Below, piece after piece: positions 47,127 through 60,900 of a stretch of 64,000 nt of DNA. The stretch's first letter is position 1. Each line of letters starts with the position of its first letter. A program made the position numbers and the translations under genes. This DNA comes from Liolophura sinensis. Taxonomy: Eukaryota > Mollusca > Polyplacophora > Chitonida > Chitonidae. The notes beneath the pieces are model-generated. The model did no database searches and was not told the DNA's origin. It was given only the letters and a program-made list of their open reading frames with translations. The stretch is taken from positions 18,798,017-18,862,016 of the forward strand of contig NC_088307.1 in the NCBI RefSeq assembly GCF_032854445.1, read 5' to 3'.

Positions 47127-47561
47127 ATCTAATCAAAAAAACTTCTTTATCTGAAGCTAGTAACAAAGAAAAATGTCTTGAAAATTTCAATATAAATATA
47201 ATATAACATTTTTGTTGAATTGAAACTAAAAAAAATGCTAATGGGGCAGAACCTGACTGATCCTCCAAGAAACTGTCCTATTATTAAAATATTTATTTGG
47301 ACTTTGACATAATTTTTTTTTTTTACATTTTAGTGTCAAAGTTAATTTCTTTTAACATTTTGGTATCTTTTCCATAAGGGCAGAATAAAAAAAAATTCAC
47401 TACCAACTGGTCCTATGTTTTTCTCATAGGACTGGGTTATGCCCAACAAACATGCTTTTAAGGATGGCCTAATATATCAAAAGTACATACAAGTATAACA
47501 GCCTTTAATGATAATGTATTAAGATCCACTTGCTCGTAAGCAGAGGGTATGTAATACTTAC

Positions 47562-50500
47562 GTTCCTCGGTTAACTTAGCTAAAGTTGCAGCCAATCTTT
47601 CCTCCATTTCTAGCTTTTGTGTGATGAAATCAGAAGTTGTTGCTTCAGGTGTGTTTTCTATCCAATCAGACTTCTCCTTACAAGTGTTTGTAACAAGTAC
47701 CTAAAAGATCAAAACTGACTGGTTAACAGTTCTGCAGCGGATAACCTATGGATGTCAAGTGAATATTCCAACCAATGATCAAAAATCTGTTTTGCTGTTT
47801 CGTCTATAGAACTGTTGACAAACTATAAGCATATTTCAGCCAGGAATATAGTTCAATAGCGCAATAAAACAGCTGACCGATCATTACTTAGAATATTCAC
47901 CAGATGACCGTAACACAGCCTATGCCATCTATGTACAAAACATTTAATTTCCAAAGCCCATTCTAAGGTTTGCCACACTTCATACTCCTTACAGTGCATG
48001 TGCCGCTCTCAGCATTCTGTTTACATCACTGCAACCACTAGACTAGCTTGACCTTTGAATGTAGGCTTGTTTAAGCTTAGCCTCAGCACTGGTGTTCTTG
48101 TGCGGAATTACTTAATCCGCATTCAACAATAAACTGGTTTGCGGCATTGTTTAGAATCATGTTGTGCATACTTTAGATAAAGAGAATTTGCATGTGTATA
48201 AAGTATTGTTAGAAACAAAGGTTGTGACAGAGTTTTTCTGTTTTCTAACATCACTTCCTGCCTCATCATCATGACCCCACATAAAAACATATAGGTTGTC
48301 TCCCCTTTTTTTCTGCACCAAACGTCAAGCTATGGCTACCAAGGCAGAACATATAGGAGGCACTAATTTACTTGAATGTTTATAGTTTCATGTTGACAGA
48401 GTGTAGGTTGCAGTTTTCAAACATATATAGACAAAACAGAGTGGCAGCCATAAGTTTCATCACTTCCTTGATTTCGATCTAAATTACATAACCCAAAATG
48501 GCACCAAGAGTATGAGCCTGTATTTCACCCCGACCTTGTCATCTTTCACCCAGCGCCCTTGGATTTTCTCGGGGTCTGCCAAGGTCTCCTGTATGCCCTT
48601 AATTGCATCGAGTAATGCTTTTCGAGCCTCTGAAAAGATAAATTGTTACAAGTGACAGCAACAGATTCTGTTTGCCTATTTTTTACTGTAGTTTACTATT
48701 AGCAGATACCTCAAATGCAGAACAATACAAAATTACGCTTACTTCGTGAAAATAATCATGTCATGTCAAAGCATCACCTTAAAGGAGAAGAAAACTTGAA
48801 AAAATGACACTATAGGCTGAAAAGAGCACATATGGTGGTGCCTGCTGCATAATTTTGCAATTTTTCCTCGCCCTACACATAAAGCCTGAAAACGGCAAAG
48901 CAGGCCTAAATCACTGAATCCATCGCATCCTCCATCTTGTAATTTATACTGGGGATGCGTTGCCTCAGCCAATGGTATTTGATTGATATTCAAATTTTCT
49001 TCTCTTTTAAGAAAGAGAGCCATCTTCAACAGATGTTGCATTTTAGTCCAGCTGATGTTGGTATTTAGTACAGTCATATTTTTCAGTCTTCTTGAAGAGC
49101 AGTTCAGCTTGAAGTGGACTGCAGTGACCTGAACTGGATTTACAGTGGCTGCAAATCAAATTTCCAGCCCATAAGATTGATTGATTGATTGTTGTTTCAA
49201 AGCCCTATTCAAGAATTCATCATTTTCATGTATGTATGTATGTTTGGGATCTTTTTTTGATGTACTTAACAATTTGTCAGTCATATTACAATGAGGAGTC
49301 ATTAAATGTATGTAGATACAGTACTGTGGTAAGGTCAGGTCATCCTGCCAAAGTACTGCTGCCACTGAAGTATCATGTAGAAGACACTAGACATGACACC
49401 CCACCCAGTCACATTATACTGACACTGTGCCAACCAGTCATGTTTCCTCTAACCTCTCAGTGCTGAGCACCAAACGAGGCAGCAAAAAGTACTATAAGTA
49501 TTTTTAGTCTTTGGGATGACCTGACTTGGGCTTGGTCCCAGGACCCAATTGTTCAAAAGTGTATTAGTTAATACTGGTATTATGTCATATTTTATATTTA
49601 AAATTTTAGCCAAACTCAGCCGCCAGTGCAGTTATCCACAACCAAAGTGTAACAGCAGCAGTTTTATTTCCTATTTAATATAATGTTACACAATGTTTTT
49701 TAGGCCATGTACAAAATTGAAGTTTAAAGTTAAATGTGGTATTAAGTCTTAAAACAGTTTTGAACAACCTGGCCCAGGTCTCCCAACTTCTTTTTCACAT
49801 ATATACAATGTTGGTCAACTTTATGGATGCAGGAAGCAAGAGTGCCATATCCCTTTGACAGATTACTGACAAATTTTCCACAGTGTCATGTGCAGACTTG
49901 TATGCCACCATGGTGGGAGACAAATGGTCCATGTAAACACCCAATGTAACTTCATAATTCAAAACAACAAACATACCTGCCCAGTCTAAAAAATCCACAC
50001 ACTCTGACTTGTTGTATCGTAGAGCTGTTTCTCGTGCCCTTTCTCCGTGGCAGTTTCGTTGCTGCAAATCAGCACTGAATTCAACCAAGACTTTGAGGAC
50101 ACTCACCTGACCCCAAGCAGCAGCATGGTGTAAAGCACAATAACCTGAGAAGAAAATAAAACAACACAAAGACAAAAAAATTCATTATTCACTGTTAAAC
50201 AAAGTGAAGGCATCTGAACAATTATTTAACTCTCTACATGTAAGTACTGTACACTGCATAATTTTTGTGACATTTCTAGGTCTAAACAAATTCATGTACC
50301 TTTACAGATTACACTTATTTCCCAATCTTTTCCCATTTTAATTGGTGGATGATAAAATTTATGTATAATAATAATTTGCTCTGGGTTGCGATGTAAATAT
50401 TATTTATCAGTCTGGACAGGAAAATAATCATAAACTACAGTATGCCTAACAACAACTGCTACAACATATGAACGTGAGAATAAGTTAGAGAAATATGCCA

Positions 50501-51028
50501 ATTTAATCGTAAAATTTGTCATTCATCTATAAAAAAAATGTGATTCGTGTATTAAAACATACATGTATTATCGTAAGGCACTCACCAATATACATACGTA
50601 ATGTTTTAATCTTGAGAACTCTCCAGTTAAATTTTCTTTCACAGATTGTTGAATGCATGAAAAAGTAGTGGGGATCAATTATCATAGGAATAACTAAAAT
50701 CAACTACAATAGGCTAACCAAAACAAAATGAACCTTTCTCAGTTGTGTCATTCACATCAGCTCCTCTGTGCAATAATTCTCGGATTATTTCAACGCGCCC
50801 CAAAGTAGAAGCAATGTCCAGAGGAGATTTTCCATCGTCACCTCGCTCGGTTATTAACTCCGCCACATTTTCCTTGAACGGGTCTTCGTCGTCATCGAAA
50901 CATTTGGCAAGCCTGGCCGCGGCTGCTTTGAGAACGCAGTGTGTCACAATATTTGTATTCGGCAACAAAACCTCAACCTCCACTTCTTCCTCTTGTACTT
51001 CCTCTTTGTTTTCCTCTGTGGCAGTCAT
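47562..51028 (-). CDS. ANKRD45: ANKRD45, ankyrin repeat protein (last exon not found)
   Basis: Exons 51028-50734, 50144-49977, 48629-48535 and 47700-47562 join in phase. The start chosen is MTATEENKEE at 51028; an in-frame ATG at 51133 would add 35 residues but overlaps a CRE site. The peptide runs from a Glu-rich acidic start through ankyrin repeats (DDGKSPLDIASTLGRVEIIR, ELLHRGADVN, YCALHHAAAWGQVSVLKVLV) to RETALRYNKSECVDFLDWAE, then a coiled-coil-like tail (KEKSDWIENTPEATTSDF, EMEERLAATLAKLTEE). LLH-AAAWG and the TECVEFLDWA-type motif are diagnostic of ANKRD45, a small protein associated with cilia and centrosomes. The donor after 48535 is GTCGGG; a second GT six bases on also keeps phase. 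The 47562 exon ends in mid-codon at GTAAGT, so at least one short 3' exon is missing. Confidence 0.9.
47984..48250 (-). mobile_element. MITE family G, partial copy in ANKRD45 intron
   Basis: TACTCCTTACAGTGCATGTG, CCGCTCTCAGCATTCTG, TTTACATCACTGCAACCACT matches one arm of 36961-37298. The other arm is diverged. Confidence 0.6.
49318..49442 (-). mobile_element. SINE family B, internal fragment
   Basis: Reverse orientation: ACTGAAGTATCATGTAGAAG, ACACTAGACATGACACCCCA, CCCAGTCACATTATACTGAC. It lies in the ANKRD45 intron between exons 50144-49977 and 48629-48535. Confidence 0.75.
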
Positions 51029-51220
51029 ACTTCTTCCAAGTTTTCTTGATTTAGAGTTAGTTTTAGACAGAGTCGCATGAAAGTGCAGACAAATGTGGAT
51101 ACTTGTCGAGGGAATCCCCGTTACGAACAACAATGTGACGTCATTACTTAGAGTGCCTGTTTGAGACGCGACTTCTGATTGGCTGTGAAAAATGGTTTGC
51201 CACCGCGAAAGGTAAGGGGT
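51029..51220. promoter_or_regulatory. Candidate divergent promoter for ANKRD45 and KLHL20
   Basis: A perfect CRE palindrome TGACGTCA lies at 51136-51143 and ATTGG (inverted CCAAT) at 51178-51182, just 5' of the ANKRD45 start. On the + strand, GCGAAAG/GTAAGG at 51211-51213 is a strong donor that could end a 5' non-coding exon of KLHL20, whose first coding exon (54961) begins at an acceptor and so needs an upstream exon. Sites are seen; their use is inferred. Confidence 0.45.
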
Positions 51221-54200
51221 TTTCCAATATTTAACTGAAGCATAAGATCGAAATGTTTTATTCTTCTAAATGTTTGCATAGATCCACAATGGACATGTTT
51301 GAATTTATGATTCTTATTCTAAATGTCTTTGTTTTGGCCAAAAAAATTATAGAAAGTTTGAGCTGAATATTTGGTGTAGCAGCATAAGCCAATCAGGGAA
51401 CGTGTCAGAGACTGTGTCACTGCCCAAAGATGGAGGGGCGAGAAGGAAAGATGTGGACGTTTGATGGAATTTGATGACAAATATTTCGCCTGAGGACTCA
51501 CCTTGTCTGCGAAATAAGGACACGTAGGATTTCTATCATTACTGCGATTGATACGCAACAGATGTACAAGCGTGTAAATACCGTGGAGCACAGGAAGCGG
51601 CCACTCTGTGGGTGTGTAGTTTTGACAGTTCATGCAGGAACTTAATTACAACAACAACGTCTACACCAAAGTGTGCATTTTCATTTTTGTCTTTTTTTTC
51701 TGAATCATTTTGGATGTGTAGACCACCTATTATTGTCTAGATGTCTAGAATTTAAATCTCGATAAGCAGATATCTTTTGGAACATTCGAAAAGATGGTGT
51801 CATTCTAGGTTAATTACATTCAACGTTAGGGTCTATTTTTCAACAGTTTCTGATATGTACCCACCTGAACGTTAAATCGTTGAATTCAAATACGCGGTAG
51901 GTCCATTCCACAAAGTTGGCCCGTAAATCCCACTCCAATATGGTGGCACACGCCAATTGCTGTGGAGGATTGGAGAGAAAATGTAGCCCGAGACCTCAGT
52001 TTAAGGGTGGCTTATATATACTGAAACGCGGGGATCGCTGGCAACCCTTAGCTGTGTGAACCTTATTCCAGTATAATGCTTACAAAGAGCTACCCCCTCG
52101 TTGAATTCCGATGCATGCGCATTAGGTTCGTCCTGAATAAAGCACGGCAATCATGAAAGCTTAAATATTTATGAACATTGTGCCACAGTCTCTACTTGCC
52201 TTTACATCACCATTCTCTTGTAAGTTTTAGCTGAAGTTGAAAATAGGCTCATATTTAGCAGGTTGCGGCGTGCTGTCATGGTTTTAAAATCTGGGTCATC
52301 TAGGTGTACATACGCAGCAGAAGTTTGCCTTTCTGTGAAATTTAGAATAGAACCGTTGCCGAAGATAACTCCCCTGTTTACTGCAAACTTAATTTGACGT
52401 TTCACACAAATTGTGGGTGTCCGTCATTCTGCTCCATAGCTTTCAGACAATTCCAAATTCGCACCTCTGCTGTAACATGGCTTTCTGTCTGCCAGAACTG
52501 ACAGCCAGCTGATCAAAACATAGAGACGTGGTGAAAGGTCAACCATGCATGTGCGTCGAGCAACAGCCTGATTTATTAGGTCACGATGTCCACACAGCAT
52601 TTGAACATAAGTCACAACTGTGAATTATCTTGGGTTTACTGACCTTAACGGCTATAGAATGTGACAAAAATTGGCAGAGGAACAGAGAATGTCTTGGTGA
52701 ACATGATTTATTGGAGTTTTACTTGATAAATGCATGCATTGATTCATTTTGCACGGATTTTTGTTGGGCGGAGTTTCTACACGCTGAACTGTTTTTAAAT
52801 ACCACTATTTTAAACGTTAGCCAAGTTCATGGGCTAAAGAAAGTGATGCTTTTAATCATGTTTAAATCCATTTCAGACTAGTTATATGCAGAAAATCTGA
52901 TAAAGTGTTGACTTTTCTCTCTTCAAAATTGTGGTGTGCAGGTATGGCGCATCGGGTGCATCCAAAATCCGGATTGTATCTGAAGCTAGGGCAGAAAACA
53001 TGGATAAAGAAGCTGATGCGCACATGATAGCTGCGAGCCTTTACTGGAACCTTTAGCATTAGTTTTTCTTGCTCAACTGACTGGGCAAATTGTTCTTTCT
53101 GTTCTACATCCATGATGACTGATGAACTCATCGCTAATCGCGGATTTACACTTGAAGGAGTGGTAATAAAGGTCCTATTTTGGAGTTGATTTATGGGCCG
53201 ACTTCATTTTGCAAAGTGCCTTAAGGAATAGACCTTCCAAGTTTTTGAATTCCATGATCAAACGTTGAGGCAGGTAAATATCAGAAACTGTTGAAAATAA
53301 ACCTCAGTGTTTAATTTAACTGAACTAGTGTCATTCATTTCGTGTTGATATTTATTAAGATATAGCCTTAGGCTTATCTTTTGAACATCAGCTGTACTAA
53401 TGTAAACCTAATCTGAAATAGCCTACATGATAGCTCCAGAATCTATATGGATGTGGGCTGGGGTGTTTTAAGGTCAACACACTGACCTTTTAAATTGTCG
53501 AAATTTTAATTCTAAGTGCGACCTGATATCGTGTTACAACATATTTTGATAAAAAAAATACCTCGAATACTCAAGCCCAGCACACATGAACAGCATTTGT
53601 TGCCGATAATAGGATTTTCAGATCCTGATTTCAAATTATCCGGAATATGAGTTACATTTACCCACACATGGGTAACATTTGGGGTTTATTTTCGAGAGAG
53701 AGTTTGTTGTCATTGTGCCCTGGGCTTATATTAGATGTCATGAGAGTTTTTTTTTTTTTTTTTATGTCTTGCAATTTTGTAAATGGTTGTCTGCTATTGC
53801 TCTTCTTACAGTTTATATTCGTATTTATTCTTAGACCTTCATAATCTTAAAACTTGCTGAAATACTTCTTGTTGACCTTGAGTTATTTCTCGAAAATACC
53901 GGCGTCATATGGCAAAACTGGCGCATGTTAAGTTTCTTTGTTGCGCTATGCTGACCTTGACGACCCAGCATGTTGAAACTTAGAAGAATCAGTTTAATAT
54001 GCAGGATCAGTCAGCAGTGTGACTCTGATGTGATTTTGAATAGGTCTTGTTTCCTAATGGGGAATTATATGTAAGAGATTATATGTAAAAGATTATATAC
54101 AATACTCTAAATGATCCCAAATTTCATCCACAAAAGTACATTTTTAGAGACAAATAAATGTCATGAAATGCTGAAAATTTTCCAGTAGAACATCATCCCA

Positions 54201-54440
54201 TGTTCCAAACAAACTCTAAAACACCTTTCTAAACTCAATGGAACTCTCAGAATCTGGGAAAATGGGCAAGTTAGTCATGGATGAAAGTTATGGTTTCATC
54301 AAGTTTGTAGCAGATGTGTATGAGTATTTGGTGTTGATTTGCTATGTTGATTGACCTTTCCATAGAGAGGAGTAACTTCAGTGCCCTGGGGACCTAACCA
54401 CAATATACCACTGATTGTGCATCAGTGGCTGAAGATTCTT
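51221..54440. other. Spacer or first intron of KLHL20
   Basis: No supported coding exon. Minus-strand open frames at 52202-52405, 52424-52615 and 52862-53131 lack a consistent splice chain; the last (VEQKEQFAQSVEQEKLMLKV) looks the most protein-like but has no recognised homologue. A MITE D copy is at 54098-54295. Confidence 0.35.
54098..54295 (+). mobile_element. MITE family D copy, ends degraded
   Basis: CTCTAAATGATCCCAAATTT, AAATAAATGTCATGAAATGC, CTCTCAGAATCTGGGAAAAT and GTCATGGATGAAA follow the family order. Confidence 0.65.
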
Positions 54441-54446
54441 CAGTGA

Positions 54447-54816
54447 ATGGCGTGGTTGCCTGTCATGCTGAAATTCCACATCTGAGGTGTCTAGCTAAAC
54501 AGGTGGTTTCTGCTCGGTTTACTCCACCCATCAATCTGACCACTATGTTGTAAGCGTAACTGAAATATTCTTGATTTGATTTGTGTTTTACGCTGTACTC
54601 AAGATTATTTCACTTATACGAAGGCGGTGGCCAGCATTATGGTGGGAGGAAACCGGGCAAAGACCACAACCATCTGCAACTCGCTGGCAGACCTTCCCAC
54701 CTACTGCCTTAGAGGAAGCCAGCATGAGCTGGTTTGAACTCACACCGACCACATTGGTGAGAGGCCATTGGTGAGAGGATAACGCTGTGCTAACCAACAG
54801 AGCCATGGAGGCCCCC
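54447..54816. mobile_element. Two SINE family A copies in inverted orientation
   Basis: A diverged + strand 3' half (about 54495-54575, ending CTGAAATATTCTTGATTT) meets tail-to-tail a near-complete reverse copy at 54574-54816 (TGTGTTTTACGCTGTACTCA ... GTTTGAACTCACACCGACCA ... CCATGGAGGCC). It sits about 145 bp before the first KLHL20 coding exon. Confidence 0.8.
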
Positions 54817-54960
54817 GAGATATTCTTGAAGTTAGCATTCAAATAAACAAGTGAAATAAAGGTAGTGAATGACCAAAACAGTGAGCTATTGAAAAGCAAC
54901 GATGAAATTATTATTGTTTTGATTCACACATCAGTGTTAATATTTCTTGTTCTCCTCCAG

Positions 54961-57900
54961 CAGTCAGTCAAGATGAATCCGTTTGAACCAGTTTCCATGG
55001 AGCGGGCCCCGTCGCCGGCTCGCCTGGCCTACACCTCCGACAAGCACCCCAGGCACACTTTGGAAGCAATAAACGTACTACGCAAACACAGAGAACTTTG
55101 TGATGTAGTGCTGATAGTTGGACAGAGAAAAATATTTGCTCATCGAGTGATTCTGTCAGCATGCAGCCCATATTTTCATGCTATGTTCACTGGGGAGCTT
55201 GCGGAAAGCCGGCAGACTGAAGTGACCATCCGTGACATAGATGAAAATGCCATGGAGTTGCTTATAGACTTTTGCTACACATCCAACATCACTGTGGAAG
55301 AAAGCAATGTTCAGACTCTACTGCCTGCCGCTTGTCTTCTCCAGCTGGCTGAGATACAAGATGTGTGCTGCGAATTCCTCAAAAGACAACTCGACCCCTC
55401 AAACTGCCTCGGGATACGAGCTTTCGCAGACACCCACGCCTGTAGAGATTTGCTAAGAATAGCGGATAAGTTTACACAACACAATTTTCAAGAGGTATAA
55501 CAGCCTTTTATTCTTTCCTTTAAAGGCACTTAACGGTGAACATAAGTTGGCTTCTGCAAATAATGATTTCCTGAAGATAGATTGTTACTAGTTGACCCAC
55601 TGAACAGCTGAACATAATAAACTTGCCTCACGTGGCAAAATTCTCCTGAGAATGACTTTAAAGTGGAAATGAGAATGAGATTGTCAAAATGGTTTCCTTC
55701 TGAGTTACTTTGCTGGTTTATGGATTGTTACAGTACTTAAACAGCATTCAAGCATGTAAGCTGTGATAACAAGCATGGAAATTTGTTGAAATAAATAACT
55801 CCTATATAGTCCACCGTTGTAACTGATGAAGAAAGGACTGTTAATTATGTAGACTGAATTGTAAATAGCCTCTTGTTGACAATAAATTTCTCATCTTCTG
55901 CCTTCAGGTCATGGAAAGTGAGGAGTTTTTACTGTTACCTGTGAATCAGCTGGTAGACATCATCTCCAGCGATGAGTTGAATGTGAGAAGTGAGGAGCAG
56001 GTGTACAACGCTGTAATGGGCTGGGTCAAGTACAACATACAAGAGAGGCGAAACCATCTACCTATGGTGGGTGAAAAGCACCAACTCACTGTGTTGCGCA
56101 TATTAACATTGAAGTACACAGGGCTTGAAATAAGACCTCATACCAGTTACCTATTTGTTTGTTGTAACCCATTACGTTACAGGATAGGTTACAGTAATTG
56201 AACAGAGTGAAACCCTGTTATCTGGGGGTATGTATTATACCGTGATATAGCATTTATTCTCTGTTCTTTATTCTCTTGAGTACAATGTTAAACACCAAGT
56301 AATTACATAAGTCAGAAATTATTTTCTCAAATCAAAATTATTTGGCTTTTTATTTTTGAAATTTTATTTTATTGTTAATTTATTATGATGTAAGTATGAT
56401 TTATTTGATTTTATTTTTTAATAACAGTAAATAAAGATATATTTCCTGCCGGTCTATTAAGGTCTTATGACAATGTAAAAATATGTGTCACTTACTCAAA
56501 ACTTGGCATTGCGTCATTATAATTAACTCCAATGATTTCTTATCGTAGCTGTCATTTAAATTATTGTTTTAACGAATTTAGCGCTCACGGTGGCACAGTC
56601 GGCGCACAACTTTCATACACCCAGAGTGCAATGCACTGTGTGACAGTAAATAAGTTAAAGTTTTCTGTCATCGGGATATGGATTTATGACACTTTCGACT
56701 TGAAAGAAGATTGCGCCGAGAACGGGAAATAAATTTTTCAACGTTGTGTAGCGCAGCTCTTCAACAGATTTAGCCATTCAGGGTATTTAGTATTTTATTT
56801 TTCTCCAGTTTCATCAGTTTGTCTTCAGTGAATGAAAATTCATTCTCAGAAATTTGTCATTGTGTAACCTCCCTGTAACCTGAACCATAGTTCGCAGCTT
56901 ATTTCAAGCCCTGAGTACATGCTTTATTATGCCAGAATAGCAACATTAAGTATGTTTGCAGTTATCTTCATTTGAGTCAAGTGACACATGACAGATGCTG
57001 GAATAAATAAGCCTATTGGCAAAAAAGACAGAATTATCTTCTGCAGATATACCTTCATCTGTGTTGGCCAGTGTTGGCTTCATTTTACAGCACATATTGA
57101 AGATGGGATACAACTTGCATGAAAGATAGAAAAGACCACTTGACTAGAATGCTTTGCATTGGACCCCCAGCCCTTGACTATGTGGTCGAGTGTTCAAGTC
57201 CAGCTCTTGCTCAGAAAGCCAGGCATCGCGGAGGTAGGAGCATTAGCTTTCTCTAAGCTCCCACCTCCTCTTCCTTCATTGATGAACCTGATTAGCTTGA
57301 TGATAGGAATGAAAAAATTCCTGAGATCAGTTGAATGAATAAATGTTCAAGAAGATCTCCTGTCGTAATGGAGTCATACAGACTTACATAACGAATATCT
57401 GAATTTTTTTTTTTTTTTGTCAGGTATTACAACATGTGAGGTTACCCTTAATGAGTCCCAAATTTCTAGTCGGAACTGTTGGATCCGACCTGTTAATTAA
57501 AAGCGACGAGTCTTGTCGAGATCTAGTCGATGAAGCCAAAAATTATCTCCTCCTGCCACAAGAGCGCCCCCTTATGCAAGGCCCGAGGACACGCCCCCGT
57601 AAACCCATACGTTGTGGTGAAGTCTTGTTTGCAGGTGAGTGACAGTTCAGGAATAACTATCAGTTACATTGCGCAGCACTCATTCAGTTCTCCAGGTAAG
57701 AGGTATCTGGCCAAGATCCCCTAAGGTAAATTTGTATATATGATGCTTGGCGTTTTATACACGTAAGAATGCAACAATTTCTTGCCATGAGTGAAATATA
57801 GACCTCATGAAGAATGTGTTTGCATACATGCTGACAATGAGTTTCTAACACATCCAGGGTGAGAGTAAGGATTTTTTTGTGGTTGGCAAACATTGCTGAT

Positions 57901-60900
57901 CCATTAAGCAAAATGCTTCTGCTGAAGGAGTTTTGTTATCAACTATTCTAGCGTTCAAAATATCACCTGAGCAAACAAACAAGGGTCATGGGTTCACATT
58001 TTGTGTTTTTTTCAAGCAGGCCTTCGTTACACTTCAGCTTGTACTGTTACAGTTTTATGGCTACATGTGTGTTTAACCTGTTTTCAGTTGGAGGCTGGTG
58101 CAGTGGAGATGCCATATCCAGCGTGGAGAGATTTGACCCACAGACTAATGAGTGGCGGATGGTTGCACCAATGAGCAAGCGGCGTTGTGGAGTGGGCGTG
58201 GCTGTACTGAATAGTCTTCTGTATGCAGTGGGAGGTCATGATGGCCAGTCTTATTTAAATAGCATAGAACGGTTAGTAAAAGTGTCTTTAGTTGTCCTTT
58301 TTACTCTGAATAATTAGGATTTGGAATTGTCTGTTTTCTTACACCAGATGTTTAAAGTACACTTTTGCTGAAAACACCATGGTGATCATCTGCTCAGATG
58401 TAATTTTCAGTACACAGTTGACCTTACACACTTGTTATCAAAGTGTTACCATTGACAACCTTACCAAAATTATTGTTACAACAGACCTTACAAAATTGTT
58501 ATAAGAAATGATCTTACAATTTTGTTGTCAGAAATGGCCTTACAAAACTGTTACCATGAACAACTTTACCAAAATTGTTTTCATAACAGGCCTTACAAAA
58601 TTGTTATAAGAAATGACCTCACAAAATTGTTATCAGAAATCGCCTTACAAAATTGTTACCATGGACAACCTTACCAAAATTGTTTTTATAACAGACCTTA
58701 CAAAGTTGTTATAAGAAATGACCTCACAAAATTGTTATCAGAAATTGCCTTACAAAATTGTTACCATGGACAACCTGACCAAAATTGTTATAACAGACCT
58801 TTCAAAATTGCTATCAGAAATCGCCTTACAAAATTATTACCATGGACAGCCTTACCAAAATTGTTATAAGAAATGACCTTACAAAATCATCAGAGGGGAC
58901 AATACATAATTGTTACTACATATGACCTCACAAAATTGTTTTTGATGACACCTTAGCAAATTATCAGAAATGACCTTACAAAATTGTTATAAGAGGTTAC
59001 CATACAAAATTGTGCTTAGAGACCACCATGCAAAATTATTAAGATGACTCTCACAAATTGTAATTATGACAAATACGAACCCATAAAATTGCTATGAGAG
59101 ATAACTCTCATAAAATTATAATCATTGCAGATATGACCCTACAAAATTGTTGATGTTACAGATATGACCCTCAGACCAACCAGTGGAGCAGTGATGTTGC
59201 CCCGACCAGTTCGTGTCGAACCAGTGTGGGTGTGGCTGTGTTAGACAGTTACATGTATGCTGTGGGGGGTCAGGATGGAGTCTCATGTCTTAACTTTGTG
59301 GAAAGGTGAGGGTTAAAAGTTAGCCAATGACGACTGTAAATTGTTGGACTTAAGGGCCTGTCGTACTCAGTCTTCAGTATATGATGATTCCAATGCTTAG
59401 TGTATTGATAAAACGTAACTCTGATATCACGATTACTTTTTGTGCAGATAATATGGGAATGAATCAAAAAGCTGAAATCAGTTGTAGTTTGTATCTATTT
59501 TTCAGTTTTCGGGCCATATTTGCTATCTTGTAGTTACGATACCTGCGTGTGCATTTACAGTTCAGCTATAAATTTAAATTTTTAATTTATTACCTGGACG
59601 AGTTTTCAAAGAGCATGGAGATCAGTATATATTTACTATTTTCAATAGTTTTGTCCATAGTCTTTGGTTTAAGGACTTGCCGTGTTCTTGCTGTATTTGT
59701 CTAACTACTTGTAAACTCTCTCGATCTCTGACCTCATAAGATATGACCCCCAGCTGAACAAGTGGAACAAAGTGGCCTCTATGAGCACCCGACGGCTGGG
59801 AGTGGGGGTGGCAGTGTTAGGAGGGTACCTGTATGCTGTGGGAGGGAGTGACGGGACCTCACCTCTTAATACAGGTAGGAAATTCATATTTGCATGTATA
59901 CTGGTTTAATTATTGTAGCACTGCCCTGAATAGATTATGTTTATCTTTTCATTTGCTGTATTTTTGGTGCTATCATCTTCAGACAGGTGTTTGTCCATAT
60001 ATCTCACTGATCCCGATTATCTTGAATGCTCATTAATTTATGTAAAAATTATGTATTTTACCACTTTCCTATGTTGATAGACCAATTATGTATGCATGCA
60101 CATGTCGATTGATGACATTTTTGGTGCGAAAATAAGATGTTATCTGGAGTTACTTTTATGGTTAAATGTTGATCAAGTTGTTGTTCCTTGGAGTGACGAA
60201 ACCTGGGTGTAGGAAATAACGTGTCAGACACCACTGGGTGCTGTTCCAGGAGCAGATAACTCTGCCAGAGTGATGCTTCAGGCTGATGCTACAGCTCGTG
60301 GTTTGTTAGACTGCCATTTCACCATGTTTCAGCTGTCTTAGTTAATAATTTTCCATTGATTAACTGACAATCAGGTGAAGGTGTAAACTGTTTCCCTTGA
60401 TTTAACATGTGATTGTTTTCTTCCTGGGTTTCATTCCCTGTGCCAGTTGTAGTGCGGAATTTTGTTGAACAGAACCGTGTTATTACTTTAGATGTATTTT
60501 TGTGACTTGCCGCTCTTCGAACAACATTTTACATTATTGTTTCCTAAGCCTGTTATCCATATACCATGAATGTTTCGCTCTTTGTAATTATTTAGCGGGT
60601 AGGGGTTTTGATTAGAAGATCTTCGTGTCATTTTGTGTTTTTGTTTTTGTTTTTACCAGTGGAGCGTTATGACCCTCGGTCTAACCGTTGGACCCCGGTC
60701 TCTCCCATGGGCACCCGCAGAAAACACCTGGGAGTAGCCGTCTACAACAACATGATCTACGCTGTGGGGGGCAGGGATGATGCCACAGAGCTGAGCAGTG
60801 CTGAGAGGTACAATCCACCCACCAACACATGGCAGCCAGTCGTTGCCATGACATCTCGGAGGAGCGGGGTAAGTGAGACAGTTCTAAAATTGTTTGTTTT

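Noticed and set aside
52862-53131. Minus-strand exon between ANKRD45 and KLHL20
   Set aside because: The peptide looks partly protein-like, but no chain of in-phase exons or homologue could be recognised.
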